Shown one piece after another: positions 60,645-64,000 of a DNA stretch of 64,000 nt (position 1 is its first letter; each line of letters starts with the position of its first letter). The stretch spans positions 593,501 through 657,500 of the forward strand of contig NC_052474.1 of the NCBI RefSeq assembly GCF_009730915.1. The letters run 5' to 3'. The notes below the pieces were generated by a model. That model saw only the letters and a list, made by a program, of their open reading frames with translations, was not told the DNA's origin and did no database searches. Source of the DNA: Dioscorea cayenensis subsp. rotundata (taxonomy: Eukaryota; Streptophyta; Magnoliopsida; Dioscoreales; Dioscoreaceae). A program made the translations under genes and the position numbers.

Positions 60645-63375
60645 ATGGCGTCCAAGGATACCTACCGGACCGAGCTCCGCGCCGCCGTCCGCCACCTCTC
60701 GGACCGCTGCCTCCATGCTGCATCTAAGTGGGCGGCTGAGCTGCTCGTCGGCATCGAGCCCGACCACTCCACCACCGTCATTCCTCCGCCTTCCATCGCC
60801 TCCTCCCGCGCGACGCCATCCTCCTCGTCTTCCTCCTCCTCCGCTCCTCACCACCACTCTGCTTACGTTTCCAGCCTCCGCCGCCGCATTCGCCCCTCAC
60901 TGGAGCAGACGCCACTGGCCGGTGTCTCCTATGTCAGGACTCCGGTCCCTGATGAGGATTTTGGAGATGGTGATAATGATAGGTATCTCCTGGCGAAATC
61001 TCTGTTTGATTGCCGGGAGTATCGGCGAGCGGCGCATGCCTTACGTGATCAGACGGGGAAGAAGTCGGTGTTTCTCCGGTGTTATGCCCTATATCTGGTT
61101 CGCATTTCTCGATTTCCCCTTGTTTTTGCGAAGTTTTCATCTTTGACATAAAGTTTTTTGTGCATTCTAGATAGTAGATTCGTTCATTTGAAATCAAACG
61201 CATGCGATTAGGAAGCGAGAACCACTGAAACACTCTTCGCATGGTATTGATCAGGTGTCATGATTTGTTACTTTTGGATGTGGAATTCCTATATGTAGAT
61301 TTGGGAATTTACGTGGATGATGTAGTTATGCGCTTCATCGAGGTTTAAGAGCATGGAATGTTTTGCGAGTTCCGCTGGTTTTAAGGCAGATTGCAGTCTT
61401 TGAAAGTATACTATTTTTGTGTATATTAAGCATTTCTTTTCTTGTTTCAGGTTGAAGTGGAATGTTTCTTGTAAATTGCTCTTTAGAGTATTTTTGAAGC
61501 AATGAATTAGTCTGATTTAGGATTGTATTGCAATGTTCAAGGAAATGTGGTTTCCCATTTATGTTAAAAGACGTGTGTTTTGCTCCTTTTCGTCTCTCAT
61601 ATATTTTGATTCCAACCTTTCCTTGGCAACTTCAGTTGATCTGTATTCACACCTTTAGTTGGCTACGCAAGAGTCTTGATCTTTGTCCTTTGCCGCCTCT
61701 CCACTCATTTTTACACTTCTGTTTGTCATAGTTTATCTCGATTTAAAGCTTAAGGTTCTTATGTCATGGCCTCTGGCTATCTTTTTGTTTGATTATCTTG
61801 ATTGCATCTCATGATTTTTTTCCTCATTAAACTTTTTATGCTGCAGGCTGGAGAAAAACGAAAAGAGGAAGAGATGCTTGAACTAGAAAAACCCCTAGGC
61901 AAGAGTGATGCTGTGAATGCTGAATTGGTTTCTCTTGAGAGGGAGCTATCTACACTCCGCAGAACTGGCTCCATTGACTCATTTGGTCTATATTTGTACG
62001 GCATTGTACTCAAGGAGAAAGGCAGTGAAAAACTTGCTATTACTGCACTTGTGGAATCTGTCAATAGCTATCCTTGGAACTGGAGTGCTTGGTCAGAGCT
62101 GCAGTCTCTTTGCACCACAACTGAAGTTTTGAATAACCTAAATCTTAAGAACCATTGGATGAAAGACTTCTTTCTTGCTAGTGCATATCAAGAACTCAAG
62201 ATGCATGAGGAAGCTTTGAAACGATATGAGTACTTGCTGAACATTTCCCGGTTCAGTGATTACATCCAGGCTCAAATTGCAGCAGCTTTGTATAATTTGA
62301 GGGAGTTTGATGAAGCTGAAGTAGTTTTTGAAGAACTTCTTAGAACTGATCCATATCGTGTGGACGCCATGGACATATACTCAAACCTATTATATGCGAA
62401 GGAGTCCTTCTCTGCCCTGAGTTTTCTTGCCCACAGGGTGTTTTTGACTGACAAATACCGACCTGAATCATGCTGCATAATTGCTAATTATTATAGTTTG
62501 AAGGGGCAACATGAAAAATCAGTCATATACTTTAAGAGAGCATTGAAGCTTAACAAAAAATACTTATCAGCTTGGACCCTCATGGGGCATGAGTATGTTG
62601 AAATGAAGAACACACCAGCTGCAATTGATGCGTACAGAAGAGCTGTTGATATAAATCCCCGGGATTATCGTGCTTGGTATGGTTTGGGGCAGACGTATGA
62701 AATGATGGGGATGCCTTTCTATGCACTTTATTACTTCCGTAAATCTTCTTATTTGCAGCCTAATGATGCTCGGTTATGGATTGCTATGGCTCAATGCTAT
62801 GAGAGTGTACCACTTCAGATGCTTGAGGAGGCGATTAAGTGTTACATGAGAGCTGCAAACTGTAATGATAGGGAGGGAATTGCACTACATCAGCTGGCAA
62901 AGCTGCATAGTGTTCTTGGGCGCTCCGAACAGGCTGCATTTTATTACAAGAAAGATTTGGAGAAATTGGAAGCTGATGAGAGACAGGGACCAAATATGAT
63001 TGAGGCTTTATTATTTCTTGCTAAACATTGCAAAGCTGAAAAAAGATTTGAAGAAGCAGAAATGTACTGCACCAGGCTTTTAGATTACACTGGACCGGTG
63101 AGTTTTTACAATTTTTTTTCTTCAAGATATTAACGGAAAACGTTAGCAATCAACCGACAATATCCATACTCTTATTTGATGTCTTTTTTTTTTATTTATT
63201 TATATAATTTACTACAAGACTTTTGAAAGAGAACTGCTTTCACTCTCTTCTAGTAGTCATCTAAACTTCTTCACCAATTTTGCAGGAGAAGGAAACCGCA
63301 AAAAACCTTCTGCGAGGACTGAAAATAGCTCAGTCTGCTTTTCCATCAATGGACATCGATCATTTTGCTCCGTGA
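60645..63375 (+). CDS. APC8: APC8/CDC23, TPR subunit of the anaphase-promoting complex
   Basis: APC8 is a TPR scaffold of the APC/C ubiquitin ligase that drives cell-cycle exit. Three exons (60645-61097, 61847-63097, 63286-63375) join to 597 residues, close to the usual plant length. The N-terminal part reads YRTELRAAVRHLSDRCLHAA, followed by a Ser/His-rich linker. It continues into AGEKRKEEEMLELEKPLGKS and WNWSAWSELQSLC, then consecutive TPRs such as KRALKLNKKYLSAWTLMGHE, YRRAVDINPRDYRAWYGLGQ and YALYYFRKSSYLQPNDARLW. The C-terminal exon ends SAFPSMDIDHFAP. The first intron donor is GTTCGC, weaker than usual. Confidence 0.95.
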
Positions 63376-63580
63376 TTCATCTCTTCATTGGTCACCACAT
63401 GAGTTGTGCACTACTGTAGAATTCGTCCTGTTACCAATCTCACAATTATTTACTCACACAGATTGTAGACAAACTGAAGATTTCTGGAAAGGAGAAGCAT
63501 GAGCAAAATTCAAGTCAGACACAAAGCCATAAAAGAAGTTAAAATGAACTCTCTAAAGAGCCGGCAACCTACCATGGTCC

Positions 63581-63838
63581 TCAGAATGCCGTCATAACCA
63601 TTGTATTAAGCCTCGCCATCCTCATTGATACATTTGGAGAAAGAAATTCCGGGCTTGTTATGCTTTCAACAATCTCCTGAAGTCTCCTGACTAGAAGCAC
63701 AAATCTCCTACAAGGTGCAAAGATGAGTGTGAAAGGAATGAACCAAATGCCCAATTCCAATATCATCATCAGTGTAGACTCTTGCTTTTCTTGGTTGCCT
63801 GCACTTGCAGTTGGCCTCTTCTTCTTAATGGTATGTTC
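63581..63838 (-). CDS. Possible 3' exon of a minus-strand gene running off the window
   Basis: The minus strand is open for about 80 codons, ending at a TGA at 63581-63583. It has a Lys-rich start (KKKRPTASAGNQEKQ), a hydrophobic segment (LGIWFIPFTLIFAP) and an amphipathic tail (LLVRRLQEIVESIT). Composition is more gene-like than the AT-rich flanks. I do not recognise the family. It could also be chance or part of the APC8 3' UTR. Confidence 0.28.
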   Translation of the reverse strand, partial: EHTIKKKRPTASAGNQEKQESTLMMILELGIWFIPFTLIFAPCRRFVLLVRRLQEIVESITSPEFLSPNVSMRMARLNTMVMTAF

Positions 63839-64000
63839 TATTTATATTCTGATGTTTTACCATAACTAGTGCTTTGGCTTTTTACCTTTCCTTTTTTATT
63901 AATTTATATAAATTAATCCTCTTTTTCTCACTTTTCTTCTATGCGTGCACCCAACTAACTTTCTCCATTTTCTGGTTTCCTGTTGATAATGGTCTGTGTC

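Noticed and set aside
60561-60857. Gly/Arg-rich minus-strand frame
   Set aside because: It is the shadow of the GC-rich first exon of APC8.

Overview
The window is nuclear DNA of a flowering plant. It has split genes with GT-AG introns, plant-only proteins (HD-Zip II factor, PnsB3, thylakoid FKBP20-2), AT-rich intergenic DNA and many plant-type transposons. The species cannot be fixed from sequence alone. A 1000-base run of N (about 19152-20151) is a placeholder gap of unknown true size.

Layout. Positions 1-15000 are transposon territory: a non-autonomous hAT element (576-1146) inside an older inverted-repeat element, a Tourist-like MITE (3941-4603), tRNA-like SINE pieces, and a large decayed Mutator-like element (about 5.35-14.2 kb). 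The Mutator transposase of that element was recovered by reading across frames on the + strand between 7.6 and 9.8 kb. The element is rich in CpG and carries clusters of a roughly 21-base TTTAAACG/TTTAAGCG repeat.

From 15 to 35.3 kb two + strand genes face the gap. The 5' half of a mitochondrial 3-hydroxyisobutyryl-CoA hydrolase-like gene lies before it, with several single-base frame breaks. The C-terminal half of UTP10/HEATR1 lies after it. UTP10 introns hold an antisense Copia fragment and an antisense LINE, and the LINE is split by a second hAT-like element. From 35.7 to 42.4 kb, FKBP20-2 and an AATF/Bfr2-type ribosome-biogenesis gene are on the minus strand. Derlin (44.4-46.1 kb, +), an HD-Zip II homeobox gene (51.0-52.2 kb, +), PnsB3 (55.2-56.2 kb, +), an mTERF gene (58.1-59.8 kb, -) and APC8/CDC23 (60.6-63.4 kb, +) follow.

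Themes. UTP10 and AATF both act in early small-subunit rRNA processing. FKBP20-2 and PnsB3 both serve thylakoid complexes. HIBCH-like and mTERF are probably mitochondrial. FKBP20-2, HD-Zip II (HAT3-like), mTERF (SHOT1-like) and HIBCH-like genes also lie close together on Arabidopsis chromosome 3 as I recall it, so the gene order is probably an old conserved block. A dense cluster of nine CACGTG boxes lies upstream of the HD-Zip II gene.
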